A DNA stretch of 64,000 nucleotides from Pseudovibrio sp. Tun.PSC04-5.I4 (GTDB lineage Bacteria; Pseudomonadota; Alphaproteobacteria; Rhizobiales; Stappiaceae), in assembly GCF_900104145.1 (NCBI RefSeq), contig NZ_FNLB01000006.1, forward strand, positions 951,001-1,015,000. The letters are read 5' to 3'. How positions within the stretch are numbered: position 1 is the stretch's first letter; the number at the start of each line of letters is the position of its first letter. A program made the position numbers and the translations under genes. Below the pieces are notes generated by a model. It made no database searches, was not told where the DNA came from, and worked only from the letters and a program-made list of their open reading frames with translations. Positions 8,507 through 18,239 of this stretch are shown in pieces.

Positions 8507-9135
8507 CACGCGGCATAACCGATTGCCTGACTGACTTCACCACCGATACCGGCGTAACCACGCGAGATCTGCAGGACATGCAGGAAGTTATCTCCATGCT
8601 GCCAAAGGGTTATGGTGAGGGTGGTGATTGGGTCGGTCGTGTATTTGAAGCCTATGAAAACGGCTTTGCCGAAGGTGAAGAAGCAGCAAAAACTGGGGCA
8701 GAGGACCGCATCAAGAAGATGCGTGAAGAGCTTGAGGTTGAGTTGTCTGAAAGGGAGGCCGTCTTCAAAAGGGGAGAAGGTGAGAAGTTGGAACAGGCGT
8801 TTCAGCAATCCCTGGTTACGATTGAAAGCCGTCTTTCTCTCACCGTTGCCGAGATTCTTATTCCCTTCATCGAGGAGCGTGCGCGAGAAGCCGCCGTTTC
8901 TTCCTTGGTGCAAGTGTTGAGACGACAACTCTCTGAGTCCCCCGAGGCAATTGTCGAGGTATCTGGTTCCCAACAACTTTTTGATTTGTTTGGCACTAAA
9001 ACCGGAGATCTTTCAAACACTATCAAGTTTTCTCAAAACTCCAGCACTGATCTTGAGTTGAAAGTATCCGCTATGAGGATTTCAACTGGTTTGACGGAAT
9101 GGTGCGAGGAACTTCGTAATACGCTAGGAGAGTAA
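8503..9135 (+). CDS. FliH-like flagellar assembly protein
   Basis: A 210-residue soluble protein whose ATG overlaps the fliF stop (ATGA). Residues about 60-110 are highly charged and helical. The middle segment (LTVAEILIPFIEERAREAAVSSLVQVLRRQLSES) followed by a small alpha/beta C-terminal part resembles the FliH/YscL stalk-type regulators of the FliI ATPase. Several Rhizobiales carry a divergent FliH-like gene at this position, after fliF. The assignment is by architecture and neighbourhood, not by strong motif identity; it could instead be another cytoplasmic assembly factor. Confidence 0.65.
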   Translation: MTRGITDCLTDFTTDTGVTTRDLQDMQEVISMLPKGYGEGGDWVGRVFEAYENGFAEGEEAAKTGAEDRIKKMREELEVELSEREAVFKRGEGEKLEQAFQQSLVTIESRLSLTVAEILIPFIEERAREAAVSSLVQVLRRQLSESPEAIVEVSGSQQLFDLFGTKTGDLSNTIKFSQNSSTDLELKVSAMRISTGLTEWCEELRNTLGE

Positions 9136-9140
9136 CAGCC

Positions 9141-10874
9141 ATGGCGTTGGAACCACAAGAACTGATCATTATTCGTCGGCGTAACGACGACATGGATACA
9201 GCACACAAAACTGGCGTGTGGAAGATTGCATACGCGGATTTTTCAACCGCGATGATGGCGTTTTTCCTACTGATGTGGTTGGTGAATGCCTCCGACCAAT
9301 CATCGCAAGAAGGCATCGCCAGTTACTTCAATCCTATCAAGCTTGTGGATGCGACGACGAACCCAAAGGGTATTCGTGATCCAGATGAGACGGCAATGCC
9401 AACTGATAGCGATGAGGGTGTAGATCAGGGTAAGCCAATAGGGGCTGGCGGGACTGAGAAGAAAGGCCCGACCTCAGGCGGCGGTATTGATAAACCAGAA
9501 CCAGTTTCTGATCGTGAAACCGGAGAAAATTCCGAGTTTGCAGGCGCCAATGCTGACAAAAATGGTGCTAAACCAACGTCTATTACCTCCCGAGATTTAG
9601 AGCGTGCTGCTCGTTATACTGAGGCGCAGCTCTTTGATAATCCATACGCAATTCTGGCAGCATTGGCTTCAGAAGCTGAGGCGTCCATTGAAACCGATGG
9701 CTCACCGGGAACGGGTGGATTAGGTAGTCTTGAAATGGCGAAGATGCCAGTCTTGTTCGCTCTCCCAAATCGCGACCCTAATGGTCAGGGGCTTGCTGAT
9801 GGGACAAGTTTCAGGGATCCTTTTGATCCAGCTGGCTGGCAAAAAGATGAGTTGCCAGGAAATGCACCTCTCCTTGCTCAAATTCCAATCCTTGTTGAGA
9901 AGGAAGAGGGAATTGCAGCCAATGAATTGACCAAGGAGCAAATTATGCTCCTTGAGGAAGCGTCCGAGCTCGCTCGGGGTGGTAAAGTTCTCCCTGCTAT
10001 TTCTGGCGAAAGCAAAAGTGAAAACTCAGTTCTTGTTGTTGGAAATGCCAAGGACAGTGAAGGTGAGCAGTATGCTGAGGGGGAAATTCTAAAGCAGCTT
10101 GCCATGGCTCAAGCAGAAGTATCGGGTGACGACGCTGTTATGACCAGATTGATGTTCGCTGAAGTTAAAGCATCCGCAAATGTGCCAGAAAATGATAATG
10201 GCCTTGAAGAAGCGCAGGATGCAAAGCAGGTCGCAGAGCCCAAAATCATTGAAGTTACGTCGACCAAGGTGATCTCAGAAAACCAGTTCGAAGATGCAAA
10301 GAAGACGGTTGAAGTTATCCATAATGAAGCCAGGACTGCCCCAATGGTCCCTGCAGCAAAACCTGCTGGGTTGCCTGAGCAGAAGAAGGCTGGTGAAGGT
10401 GAGGAAGACGGCGATGACAAGCAGCTTATATCCTTGGCAAATGCCGTAGGCGAGGCTCTTGAGGGCGTGAAGACCGGCGCAAGCATCGAGTTTACCCATT
10501 CGCAGGAAGGTGTTCTCATCCAAATTATGGACAATGATGATTTCGGGATGTTTGCTGTTGGCTCTTCTGAACCTCATCCGGCTGTTGTTAAAGCGATGGA
10601 GAAAATAGCGACCGCTCTTGAAAAGGAAAAAGGTGAGATCGTAATCCGTGGACACACCGACGCACGTCCCTTCAAATCCAAAAAGAACGACAACTGGCGT
10701 TTGTCGACTGCCAGAGCTCATATGGCATACTACATGCTTGTGCGTGGTGGATTAGACGAGAAACGCATTGTTGGCATCGAAGGGTATGCAGACCGCCGTC
10801 TTAAAAATAGCGAGAAGTCGTTTGCACCTCAAAATAGGCGCATCGAAATTATGCTCCTGAAGGAACAACCCTAA
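9141..10874 (+). CDS. motB: Flagellar motor protein MotB, unusually long
   Basis: MotB is the peptidoglycan-anchored stator subunit. The N-terminus has the plug and membrane helix with the proton-binding Asp33 in WKIAYADFSTAMMAFFLLMWLV. The C-terminal OmpA-like domain (about residues 449-577) carries RGHTDARP and the NWRLSTARA and NRRIEIMLL blocks. Between them lies a very long, acidic linker of roughly 390 residues, rich in Glu, Gly, Ala and Lys. At 577 residues it is well above the usual 250-430. motC and motD follow with overlapping codons, as in Sinorhizobium. motA is not in the window. Confidence 0.94.
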   Translation: MALEPQELIIIRRRNDDMDTAHKTGVWKIAYADFSTAMMAFFLLMWLVNASDQSSQEGIASYFNPIKLVDATTNPKGIRDPDETAMPTDSDEGVDQGKPIGAGGTEKKGPTSGGGIDKPEPVSDRETGENSEFAGANADKNGAKPTSITSRDLERAARYTEAQLFDNPYAILAALASEAEASIETDGSPGTGGLGSLEMAKMPVLFALPNRDPNGQGLADGTSFRDPFDPAGWQKDELPGNAPLLAQIPILVEKEEGIAANELTKEQIMLLEEASELARGGKVLPAISGESKSENSVLVVGNAKDSEGEQYAEGEILKQLAMAQAEVSGDDAVMTRLMFAEVKASANVPENDNGLEEAQDAKQVAEPKIIEVTSTKVISENQFEDAKKTVEVIHNEARTAPMVPAAKPAGLPEQKKAGEGEEDGDDKQLISLANAVGEALEGVKTGASIEFTHSQEGVLIQIMDNDDFGMFAVGSSEPHPAVVKAMEKIATALEKEKGEIVIRGHTDARPFKSKKNDNWRLSTARAHMAYYMLVRGGLDEKRIVGIEGYADRRLKNSEKSFAPQNRRIEIMLLKEQP

Positions 10875-12115
10875 TGGGAGCGTGCATCAAAAAGAAGTCA
10901 AGAGGGTCGCGTATCAGAGCAACTGCATTGGCAACGGCTTTGGTGTTGGGTGTTGTAACAAATGACTGTGGAGTTCAGCCTGTACAGGCACAAATGGTCT
11001 CCACAGCTGATCCTGACCTCATGGTGCTGGAACTGCAAATTCTTCAAGATGAGATCATCAAGGGTAACCTTGAAGCCTACAATCTTCTCCAACCTTCATT
11101 GATCGTCATTGGCAGGCGTTTTCTTCGCTTGGACCGGGAAATCTGGAAGCAGAAGAAACATGCACGCGCCGCTATTGCCTTTATGTTGAGTGGGGGCGCC
11201 GGGTCCATATTTCAAGAATTAGCGGTTCAAGGTGTTGAGTTTAATGCAGATCCGAACCTGTTCGCAGGGGCGATGGCATATTCCCAAGGCAACCGGAAGA
11301 TGGCTAAGAGCCTACTGATCAAGGTTGACGCGCTTACGTTACCGGTTGCGATCGCAGGTCAGGTCGCTCTGGCTCAAGCCATCTTGATTTCAAATGAGGA
11401 CCCGACCGCAGCGCAGCGTTACTTCGATTTGGCACGTTTGATGATGCCCGGTACTCTGGTTGAAGAAAGTGCACTCCGCCGGCAGGCTCCTATGGTTGCT
11501 GAGCTGGCGGATACGACGAAGTTTGAACGTTTGTCTCGCCGTTATCTATTTCAATACAGCGCCTCTGTTTTTGCTTCAGAATTTCGTGATACTGTTGCGG
11601 ACGTAATCAGTGGCTCTAACTACCTGAAAAAAGAAGATGAATGGGATCGCGTATTCCAGCTTATCTCCGAGTTTGATGACAAATCCCAGCGAATCTTACT
11701 TCTGCGTTTGGCAAAGGCTGCCTTGATTTCCGGTAATACAGCCTTTGCTGTTAAGGGGAGCGAAGCCTTGTTGGAACTGGGTGCACAAGATTCAACGCAA
11801 GCCAACAAAGCCAACTTATTCCTGTCAGCTGCAAAAGCCTCAAGCGAGGGATGGGAAGAGGCGATCAAAGGACTGGTCGCCGTCAAGTCTTCTGACTTGA
11901 GTTCGGAAAATCAACTGCTCCAGACAGCAGCCATTGCGACGGCCAATACAGTTCGGGAATGGCCACAGCCAGATACAGATCTTGCATCAGAATTTGTTCC
12001 TTATGTCCCGCATATGGGATTGAAGGAGAGACTCCAAAATCCTGATGTCCTGGTTCCATTTGAAAACGCATTGAATGACGCAAATGATGCATTGAAAGAG
12101 GCCGAGTTCGAATGA
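10874..12115 (+). CDS. motC: Periplasmic motor protein MotC
   Basis: A 413-residue exported protein with a signal peptide (about residues 1-40, ending VQAQ). It is largely alpha-helical with tetratricopeptide-like helical pairs (for example residues 150-300). MotC is a rhizobial periplasmic protein that binds the MotB linker and is needed for stator function. The identification rests on position directly between motB and motD, on length, and on the recognisable segment LEAYNLLQPSLIVIGRRFL. Its ATG shares an A with the motB stop, and its stop overlaps motD. MotE (2287) is its likely chaperone. Confidence 0.88.
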   Translation: MGACIKKKSRGSRIRATALATALVLGVVTNDCGVQPVQAQMVSTADPDLMVLELQILQDEIIKGNLEAYNLLQPSLIVIGRRFLRLDREIWKQKKHARAAIAFMLSGGAGSIFQELAVQGVEFNADPNLFAGAMAYSQGNRKMAKSLLIKVDALTLPVAIAGQVALAQAILISNEDPTAAQRYFDLARLMMPGTLVEESALRRQAPMVAELADTTKFERLSRRYLFQYSASVFASEFRDTVADVISGSNYLKKEDEWDRVFQLISEFDDKSQRILLLRLAKAALISGNTAFAVKGSEALLELGAQDSTQANKANLFLSAAKASSEGWEEAIKGLVAVKSSDLSSENQLLQTAAIATANTVREWPQPDTDLASEFVPYVPHMGLKERLQNPDVLVPFENALNDANDALKEAEFE

Positions 12116-13488
12116 ATACAGCTCTTCCTAATATTGATCGCAGCGCAGCGGCCAATGCGCGTACGGATGCGCGCAAAGAAGCCGATGTCAATGAACGAGA
12201 CAGCGGTTTTGAGAAAGTAATTGATAAGGTTCAGGGACAAAACAAAACGCCCGACCCGGTTAAAAAAGGTGCCGAGGATAAAGAAAAACCACAATCTGAT
12301 GAGGGTAATGCTGATGGGATTAAGGAGCCTTCCGACAATACGAAGGCACTCAAAGATCTTATAAGGCAAGCATCGTCTACCCAGACAGCTGCGGATGCTA
12401 ATAAGACTGATCCTGATACAGCAACTTCTGAAGATAGTGCAAAGGTTCTGGATGCAGAAAACGATCTTGCTCTAGATGAGGGGCCGATCACCCTACAAGT
12501 CGAGGAAGAGGGGTTGTATGCTAAGCTGAAAATGCAGCAAGTCATCAGCGGAACGTCTATTGGTACTGCGCAACTTTCTCAAAAAATGAGTGCTTTGGCT
12601 GGTGTGGTCAATGCCGCAAACCCTGTCCTGACGGTGGTAGATGGGAAGATGGCGCAGGTACTCAATGGATTGGGTACTAAGCTGACGAATCCTCAAAGTG
12701 ATGCGAACACTCAAAAACAAGCTGGAATAAGCCTAAGTGAGTTAAAGGCTGGCCAAGCAACAGCATCTGTTGAAACCGTTGAGGCAGTGAACCTTCCCAA
12801 GACGAAGGCGGATGCTAACAATAGGCTCGCTGACACTCAGATGAAGTCGGGAATGTTGCAAGCCAAGCCTGATGCAGCTTCTGGTCAGAGTGGGTCTCCG
12901 GCGCAAACTGGAGGGGAAGTTAAGGTCGTGAGTGTAGAAACGCATTTGCCGCCTGCCACGGAAGTGGGGCGACCAGCGCTGCAAGTAGCCAGTGCTTTGA
13001 GCAAGCAGGTAAGTAGTGCAACCGCCCGAGCTGATGCCGCGCAGGATATTTCTGCACAAATTGCTCACCAGCAAAATGCAAAGCCAATCAAATCTCTTGA
13101 AATTCAACTTCGCCCGGACAATTTGGGTGTTGTGAGGGCGAACATTCAAATACGTGGCGGAGAGCTGGAAATATCACTGGTCACCAGCACTCCGGAAGCC
13201 GCTGAAATGTTGAAGGGTGATCGACAGGCATTAGCTCGTGTCCTGCAAGATGCAGGCTATCGCACAGAGGCCAGCAACATATCGATTACCTTTAAGGAAG
13301 AGGTGTCCGATCAGATGCGTCAGCCGGGTCAGAATCAGGAACGTTTTACTAAAAGCGGTGGGTCTGATGGTGAGGCTGGTGAAGGGTCCTCTGGCAATCC
13401 TTGGGAAGAAAATTCACAAACAGAGCATGCTGGGGCAGGTCAAGGTGAAGCTGATACCAAAGATCTTCGTGACGGCATCTATCTGTAG
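12112..13488 (+). CDS. fliK: Hook-length control protein MotD/FliK
   Basis: In Rhizobiales the gene called motD is the FliK ortholog that measures hook length and switches export specificity. The 458-residue product has a long, low-complexity N-terminal and middle part rich in Ala, Lys, Asp and Gln. A compact C-terminal domain (about residues 324-395) follows, containing SLEIQLRPDNLGVVRANIQIR and the FliK-C pattern ending in ITFKEE. The tail is Gly/Glu rich. The ATG overlaps the motC stop (ATGA). Its 3' end overlaps the next gene by about 44 bases. Confidence 0.88.
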   Translation: MNTALPNIDRSAAANARTDARKEADVNERDSGFEKVIDKVQGQNKTPDPVKKGAEDKEKPQSDEGNADGIKEPSDNTKALKDLIRQASSTQTAADANKTDPDTATSEDSAKVLDAENDLALDEGPITLQVEEEGLYAKLKMQQVISGTSIGTAQLSQKMSALAGVVNAANPVLTVVDGKMAQVLNGLGTKLTNPQSDANTQKQAGISLSELKAGQATASVETVEAVNLPKTKADANNRLADTQMKSGMLQAKPDAASGQSGSPAQTGGEVKVVSVETHLPPATEVGRPALQVASALSKQVSSATARADAAQDISAQIAHQQNAKPIKSLEIQLRPDNLGVVRANIQIRGGELEISLVTSTPEAAEMLKGDRQALARVLQDAGYRTEASNISITFKEEVSDQMRQPGQNQERFTKSGGSDGEAGEGSSGNPWEENSQTEHAGAGQGEADTKDLRDGIYL

Positions 13489-14020
13489 TCTGATGAGCGT
13501 CTCCGCCAATGCTGCGGGGACAAAAACTGCAATTCGGTTATGTGAGCGACAAATGCAGCAGGCGGCGCAAAAATACGATGTGCCGCTTGGGATACTTTAT
13601 GCCGTTGGCCTGACTGAAACGGGCCGGAAAAATTCGCTGCATCCATATGCCCTAAACATCGCGGGAAAATCTTATTTTGCGAGCTCCGCAACAGAGGCTC
13701 TTGCTGTCATCAAGCGCTCGCGCAACCGAGGCGTAAAGCTTATCGATGTGGGGTGTATGCAGATCAATATCTACTATCACCTCAGTAAGTTTTCGAGTTT
13801 AAAGGCAATGTTAGATCCCTCGCAAAACGTTGACTACGCGGCACGATTTTTATCCGAGCTAAAGCAACGCGAAAAAACCTGGACCATGGCGGTTGCAAGA
13901 TACCATGCCGGGCCAAATAATAATCCGGCTCAAAAGCGATACGTATGCCGCGTCATACGAAACATCGTGGCGTCAGGCTATGGGCGTTGGACGCCTAATT
14001 CATTAAAATTTTGCAAATAA
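13445..14020 (+). CDS. Lytic transglycosylase, flagellar cluster type
   Basis: A 191-residue secreted SLT-family lysozyme-like enzyme that cuts peptidoglycan, probably to let the rod pass. It has a signal peptide (residues 1-24, ending ANAA). Catalytic Glu58 lies in YAVGLTETG, followed by DVGCMQINIYYH and ARYHAGPNN, the conserved SLT blocks. GTG 13445 was chosen because GGGGCAGG lies just upstream and gives a clean signal peptide; ATG 13427 is the alternative. It overlaps motD. The FlgJ-like protein at 22.9 kb lacks a muramidase domain, so this enzyme may supply that activity. Confidence 0.88.
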   Translation: MKLIPKIFVTASICSLMSVSANAAGTKTAIRLCERQMQQAAQKYDVPLGILYAVGLTETGRKNSLHPYALNIAGKSYFASSATEALAVIKRSRNRGVKLIDVGCMQINIYYHLSKFSSLKAMLDPSQNVDYAARFLSELKQREKTWTMAVARYHAGPNNNPAQKRYVCRVIRNIVASGYGRWTPNSLKFCK

Positions 14021-14109
14021 TTCAATAGGTTTCGGGTCAGGCTCAGACAAGATTAACAAGCTTAAGTAGCATCAGTTAATTTTGCATTTGTTGTAGCCAG
14101 GAGCAGACT

Positions 14110-15345
14110 ATGGGCCTCTACGGAATTATGAATACCAGCGTGTCAGGTATGAACGCGCAGTCGAACAAGCTGTCAACTGTTGCTGACAATATCTCTAACG
14201 CAAATACCGTGGGCTACAAGCGCTATAAAACAGCATTTTCTTCCTTGGTAGGTGCTGGTGGCGGCGCTGGTCATGAATCTGGGATTGTAAATACAACCGT
14301 CGTTCAAAGTGTACGCCAACAAGGCGCCTTTAACTTCACGGCACGTGGAACAGATCTGGCTATCAACGGGAATGGTTTCTTCCAGGTGCAAGATCAGCAG
14401 GGCGGAACTTTTTACACGCGCGCCGGTGATTTTGTTCTCGACAAGAACGGCCAGATGGTTAACTCAGGTGGCTACAAATTGCTGTCGGCTGGTGGTACGC
14501 CCGTCAGCGTCGATTTGAATACACCCGTTTGGCAGGCTAGTACACAAGGCGAGCTGGGTGTGAATCTCCCGTCGAGTACCGCTAAGCGTCCTCCGGCTTC
14601 AGCCGTTGGTGTGATACCTGTTGTTCCTGCTCCAGGCTTGCCCTCAAACTTTGACTTCAAAACCTCTATCAGCACATACGATCAGAATGGTAATGCCGTC
14701 AAAGTCAACGTTGTGTATACGAAAATTGATCAAAATGTAGATGCGGCGGGTAAGGTTACTGACTCTACTTGGAAAGTTCAGGCTGTTGATGACAATGGCG
14801 TAAATGTCAGCGATCCCTTAACTGGTTTGGACTTGAAGTTTACAGGCGAAGGTAAGCTAGATCCAACATCACCAACTGACTTTCAACTGACGGTTCCGAA
14901 TGGTGAAACACTTACACTCGACCTCAGTAAAACGGTTACTGCTGGTGACAAATTCAGCGTAAATAAAGTTGACGTGGATGGTTATAAGCCTTCAACCATT
15001 CAAACTGTGCGCATTGAATCTGATGGTCGCGTGTTCGGTGTTTATGGCAGCAGCGCGGAAAAACTTCTCGATCAAATTCAGATTGTGAACTTCTCCAATC
15101 CTGATGGACTGCAAGCGAAAAGCGGCAATATTTATTCTGCAACAGACGCTTCTGGCGATCCAGCGGTTGGCTTCCCCGGTGATAATGGATTTGGTGAGCT
15201 GTTTTCAGGCGCCGTTGAGGGTTCAAATGTCGATCTGGCGGCAGAACTTACTGAAATGGTTCAGGCGCAGCGCACCTACAGCGCAAACACGAAAGTGTTC
15301 AACGCAAGTTCCGAATTGCTCCAAGAGCTGAATAACTTACGTTAA
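14110..15345 (+). CDS. flgE: Flagellar hook protein FlgE
   Basis: FlgE is the hook subunit. The 411-residue product starts with the rod/hook family block (MNTSVSGMNAQSNKLSTVADNISNANTVGYKR), has the FlgE core FDLAI-like TDLAINGNGFFQVQD and YTRAGDF, a central D2 region, and ends with the family C-terminal block VDLAAELTEMVQAQRTYSANTKVFNASSELLQEL. An AGGAG site precedes the ATG. About 90 bases separate it from the transglycosylase gene, so a promoter may lie there. flgK follows 11 bases downstream. Confidence 0.96.
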   Translation: MGLYGIMNTSVSGMNAQSNKLSTVADNISNANTVGYKRYKTAFSSLVGAGGGAGHESGIVNTTVVQSVRQQGAFNFTARGTDLAINGNGFFQVQDQQGGTFYTRAGDFVLDKNGQMVNSGGYKLLSAGGTPVSVDLNTPVWQASTQGELGVNLPSSTAKRPPASAVGVIPVVPAPGLPSNFDFKTSISTYDQNGNAVKVNVVYTKIDQNVDAAGKVTDSTWKVQAVDDNGVNVSDPLTGLDLKFTGEGKLDPTSPTDFQLTVPNGETLTLDLSKTVTAGDKFSVNKVDVDGYKPSTIQTVRIESDGRVFGVYGSSAEKLLDQIQIVNFSNPDGLQAKSGNIYSATDASGDPAVGFPGDNGFGELFSGAVEGSNVDLAAELTEMVQAQRTYSANTKVFNASSELLQELNNLR

Positions 15346-15356
15346 GGGCGCGAAGC

Positions 15357-16799
15357 ATGTCTCTAACTTCCGCAATGCTGACAGCGCAGTCTTCTATTAC
15401 GGCGCGCGCCGCCGAAATGGCGATTGCCTCTCGCAATGTCGCCAATGTTAATAACCCGTCCTATACGCGGCTGGAACCCAGTGTGCGGAACATCGTTAGC
15501 GACACGGGAACGGTCGTTTATGTTTCTCACGCCTCGCGGATGGTCAATCAGGCGGCGTTCAAGGCAACGTTAGCAACCGGGAGCGCTGCGATTGCATCTG
15601 GCTCCTATGCTGCGATGTTGGATCAACTTAACCCGTCTGGCGTGGAGCCGTATGGGGCAAGTACCGCTGCTTCGGTTGGCACGTTAAATGAGAGCCTCAT
15701 TGCTTATAGTAATGATCCATCAAATCAGGTGTTTGGACAATCGGTTATCAATAACGCAAATGCGATGGTTGAGAACCTGAAACAGTCATCTGAGAGCGTG
15801 AAGAATTCCCGGATGGAAGCGGACGCGGCAATGGGCCGTGCTGTTGATAATATCAATAAGATCCTCTCCGACATGGAGAGTGTGAATGATAAGATCGTAT
15901 CAGGGACGGCCGCTGGTCGTGACGTAAACGGTCTTCTTGATCAGCGTGATGAGATGCTGAAGGTCCTTTCCGAAGAAATCGGAATTGACGTTCTTGATCA
16001 GGACAACAACGGTATCGCGATTTACACAGATAGCGGTGTCACTCTGTTTGAGAAAACAGGGCGTGAAGTCACGTTTGACCGTTCGTTGTCTTTGGCTTCT
16101 GGAGATGTGGGTAATAATGTTCTCGTAGATGGTGTAGCTGTCGCAGGGCCAGGGGCTACATCTCCTGTCTCAGGTGGTGCAATCGCAGGCTACGCAAAGA
16201 TCCGGGATGACACCAGTGTAACAATGCAAACGCAGCTGGATGATGTCGCCAAAGCGCTTGTTGACGCCTTCATGGAATATGAGCCGACGCCCCTTACTGG
16301 ATCAGCTGAAGGTCTGTTCACATTTGCGGCTGGTAGCGGTGACTTGGTCAGTCGTCTTAAGGTTCATGCTGCCGTTGATCCTGCTCAGGGAGGGGACGTT
16401 AAGTTGCTCCGTGATGGTGGTATTAATGGGGCGACCTACAAGTTCAATACTGCCGACAGTGCCGGTTACTCTGATTTGCTGATCAAGTATACTAATGAGC
16501 TCAACAAAGAGCGGGGCTTCGATCCTGCATCTGGTGTGAATGCTAATTCGACGCTAAAGGATTTCACCGCAAATACGGTGAGCTGGTTTAGTGCAGAACG
16601 TAAGGTCGCGACCGAAACCGCAACATTAAACGCGGCTGCATTCACGTCAAACGCTGAAACTCTCTCTAGTAAGACCGGTGTTAACATCGACACCGAAATG
16701 CAGCGTCTTCTTACGATTGAAAATGCGTACTCCGCTTCGGCGAGGCTAATGACAACCATTGATAGCATGTTCAAAGAACTGCTAAATGCAGTGAGGTAA
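15357..16799 (+). CDS. flgK: Hook-filament junction protein FlgK
   Basis: FlgK (HAP1) joins hook and filament. The 480-residue product has the N-terminal block (ARAAEMAIASRNVANVNNPSYTR), the central FlgK signature DVNGLLDQRDEMLKVLSEEIG, and a C-terminal helix (GVNIDTEMQRLLTIENAYSASARLMTTIDSMFKELLNAV). The stop codon abuts flgL (TAATG), indicating coupled translation. Length is close to that of other alphaproteobacterial FlgK proteins. Confidence 0.96.
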   Translation: MSLTSAMLTAQSSITARAAEMAIASRNVANVNNPSYTRLEPSVRNIVSDTGTVVYVSHASRMVNQAAFKATLATGSAAIASGSYAAMLDQLNPSGVEPYGASTAASVGTLNESLIAYSNDPSNQVFGQSVINNANAMVENLKQSSESVKNSRMEADAAMGRAVDNINKILSDMESVNDKIVSGTAAGRDVNGLLDQRDEMLKVLSEEIGIDVLDQDNNGIAIYTDSGVTLFEKTGREVTFDRSLSLASGDVGNNVLVDGVAVAGPGATSPVSGGAIAGYAKIRDDTSVTMQTQLDDVAKALVDAFMEYEPTPLTGSAEGLFTFAAGSGDLVSRLKVHAAVDPAQGGDVKLLRDGGINGATYKFNTADSAGYSDLLIKYTNELNKERGFDPASGVNANSTLKDFTANTVSWFSAERKVATETATLNAAAFTSNAETLSSKTGVNIDTEMQRLLTIENAYSASARLMTTIDSMFKELLNAVR

Positions 16800-17836
16800 T
16801 GATGGTTTATTCGACGTCTTCAATGACCAGTTCTTTGCGCATGTCCAACTTTCTGGTCGAACAACGCGCCCGACTTGACAAAGCCGCCATTGAAAATGCG
16901 ACAGGTAAGCACTCCGATATGGGGCTTGCACTGGGTGCTCAAACTGGAACAACGACTTCTTTCAGGTCAGAATACTCCCAACTTGAGAGCCAGTTGGACA
17001 CAAATAAACAGCTCATAACCCGTTTAGACGTGACGAATACTGCGCTTACACTTATTACTGACAGTGCCTCTTCATTTCGTTCTGACTTGATTACACTTCG
17101 GGATAACAATGGAACACTAGATACATCATCGGTGCTGGCATTTACTGAGTTGGATAAACTGGTAACTGGTTTGAATTCCAATGTGGGCGGTGTCTACGTC
17201 TTTGGCGGAATTGATACGGGCAGTGCACCAGTTTCAGATTTCAAGTCCGGTCCAGAAGCCGCGATTGAGGCGGCATTTTTTGCAGAATTTGGACACGTAA
17301 TAGATGATCCTCTCACGGCATCAATTTCGGTAGCTGCTTGGGAAACCTTTTTGGACGGTCCTTTTGCTGCTGAGTTCGACGATACCAACTGGGCTGCGAA
17401 TTGGTCAGGTGCGACAGATGATACTATGACATCAACGATTGATGTCGGTGTTACAATTCCCGGCTCTGCATCGAGCAATGAGGATGCATACCGGAATTTG
17501 GCTCAGGGCTTGAGCATGGTTGCGGTTTTTGGAAAGCTTCCCCTCACTGAAGAAGTTGGTGAGGCTATTATGGATAGGGCCATAGAAAAGCTAAGTGTTG
17601 GTGTTGATCAAACGATCTCAATAACAGCCCAGAATGGGGCAATTAAAACCAATGTGGAGCGAACAAATACCAACATTGAGGCAAAGCAAAACGTACTCAA
17701 TTTAAGAGTTAACGATCTGGAAAATGTTGATCCTAATCGTGCTGCAATCGAGTTGAGCCTGGCGCAAACTCAGTTGGAGGCGACCTATGCCATTACTGCC
17801 AAAATCCAAAACTTAAACATCATGAAGTACTTGTAG
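16799..17836 (+). CDS. flgL: Hook-filament junction protein FlgL
   Basis: FlgL (HAP3) is the second junction protein. The 345-residue product has a flagellin-like N-terminal helix with ENATGKHSDMGLALGAQTG and SYS-type helical region, and the typical GLNSNVGGVYVFGG block at about residue 120. The C-terminal helix ends LAQTQLEATYAITAKIQNLNIMKYL. Two tandem ATG codons at 16799 and 16802 are possible starts. It follows flgK with overlapping codons. A weak hairpin (GTGCTC 17837-17842 with GAGCAC 17857-17862) separates it from flaF. Confidence 0.95.
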   Translation: MMVYSTSSMTSSLRMSNFLVEQRARLDKAAIENATGKHSDMGLALGAQTGTTTSFRSEYSQLESQLDTNKQLITRLDVTNTALTLITDSASSFRSDLITLRDNNGTLDTSSVLAFTELDKLVTGLNSNVGGVYVFGGIDTGSAPVSDFKSGPEAAIEAAFFAEFGHVIDDPLTASISVAAWETFLDGPFAAEFDDTNWAANWSGATDDTMTSTIDVGVTIPGSASSNEDAYRNLAQGLSMVAVFGKLPLTEEVGEAIMDRAIEKLSVGVDQTISITAQNGAIKTNVERTNTNIEAKQNVLNLRVNDLENVDPNRAAIELSLAQTQLEATYAITAKIQNLNIMKYL

Positions 17837-17876
17837 GTGCTCACAAACAGTGTTTAGAGCACTCTAGGAGATAGTT

Positions 17877-18224
17877 TTGTATCAAATGTCCTACGCAGAA
17901 GCGCTTGAGGATTCCTCTTACGATAGAAGAGGGCAGGAGCGAGAGGTATTTTCTCTTGTAATTGCTCAGTTGAATGCGGCTAAGGAGGCTGGTGTTGCTT
18001 CACCAGAAGCATCTCAAGCTCTGATGTCAGTGTATAGACTCTGGAGTATACTGATCGAGGATCTTGGAAACGCTGAAAATGCACTACCAGCGGAGCTTAG
18101 GGCAGATTTGATCTCGATTGGTCTTTGGTGCGTGAAACAAGCTGATCTAGTTCGGGCAGGCGAGTCAGATGACTTTCAGGGCCTGATCGAGATCAACGAA
18201 GTCGTTCGAAATGGTTTGGGCTAA
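17877..18224 (+). CDS. flaF: Flagellin synthesis regulator FlaF
   Basis: FlaF is a small cytoplasmic protein that, with FlbT, controls flagellin synthesis in alphaproteobacteria and acts as a flagellin-binding factor in Caulobacter. The 115-residue product starts MYQMSYAEALEDS, the family N-terminus, and contains REREVFSLVIAQLNAA and the LWSILIEDLGNAENALPAELRADLISIGLW block. The start is TTG with TAGGAG at a good distance upstream. It is followed by flbT 15 bases later. Confidence 0.94.
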   Translation: MYQMSYAEALEDSSYDRRGQEREVFSLVIAQLNAAKEAGVASPEASQALMSVYRLWSILIEDLGNAENALPAELRADLISIGLWCVKQADLVRAGESDDFQGLIEINEVVRNGLG

Positions 18225-18239
18225 CGAGAGGAATATTGG

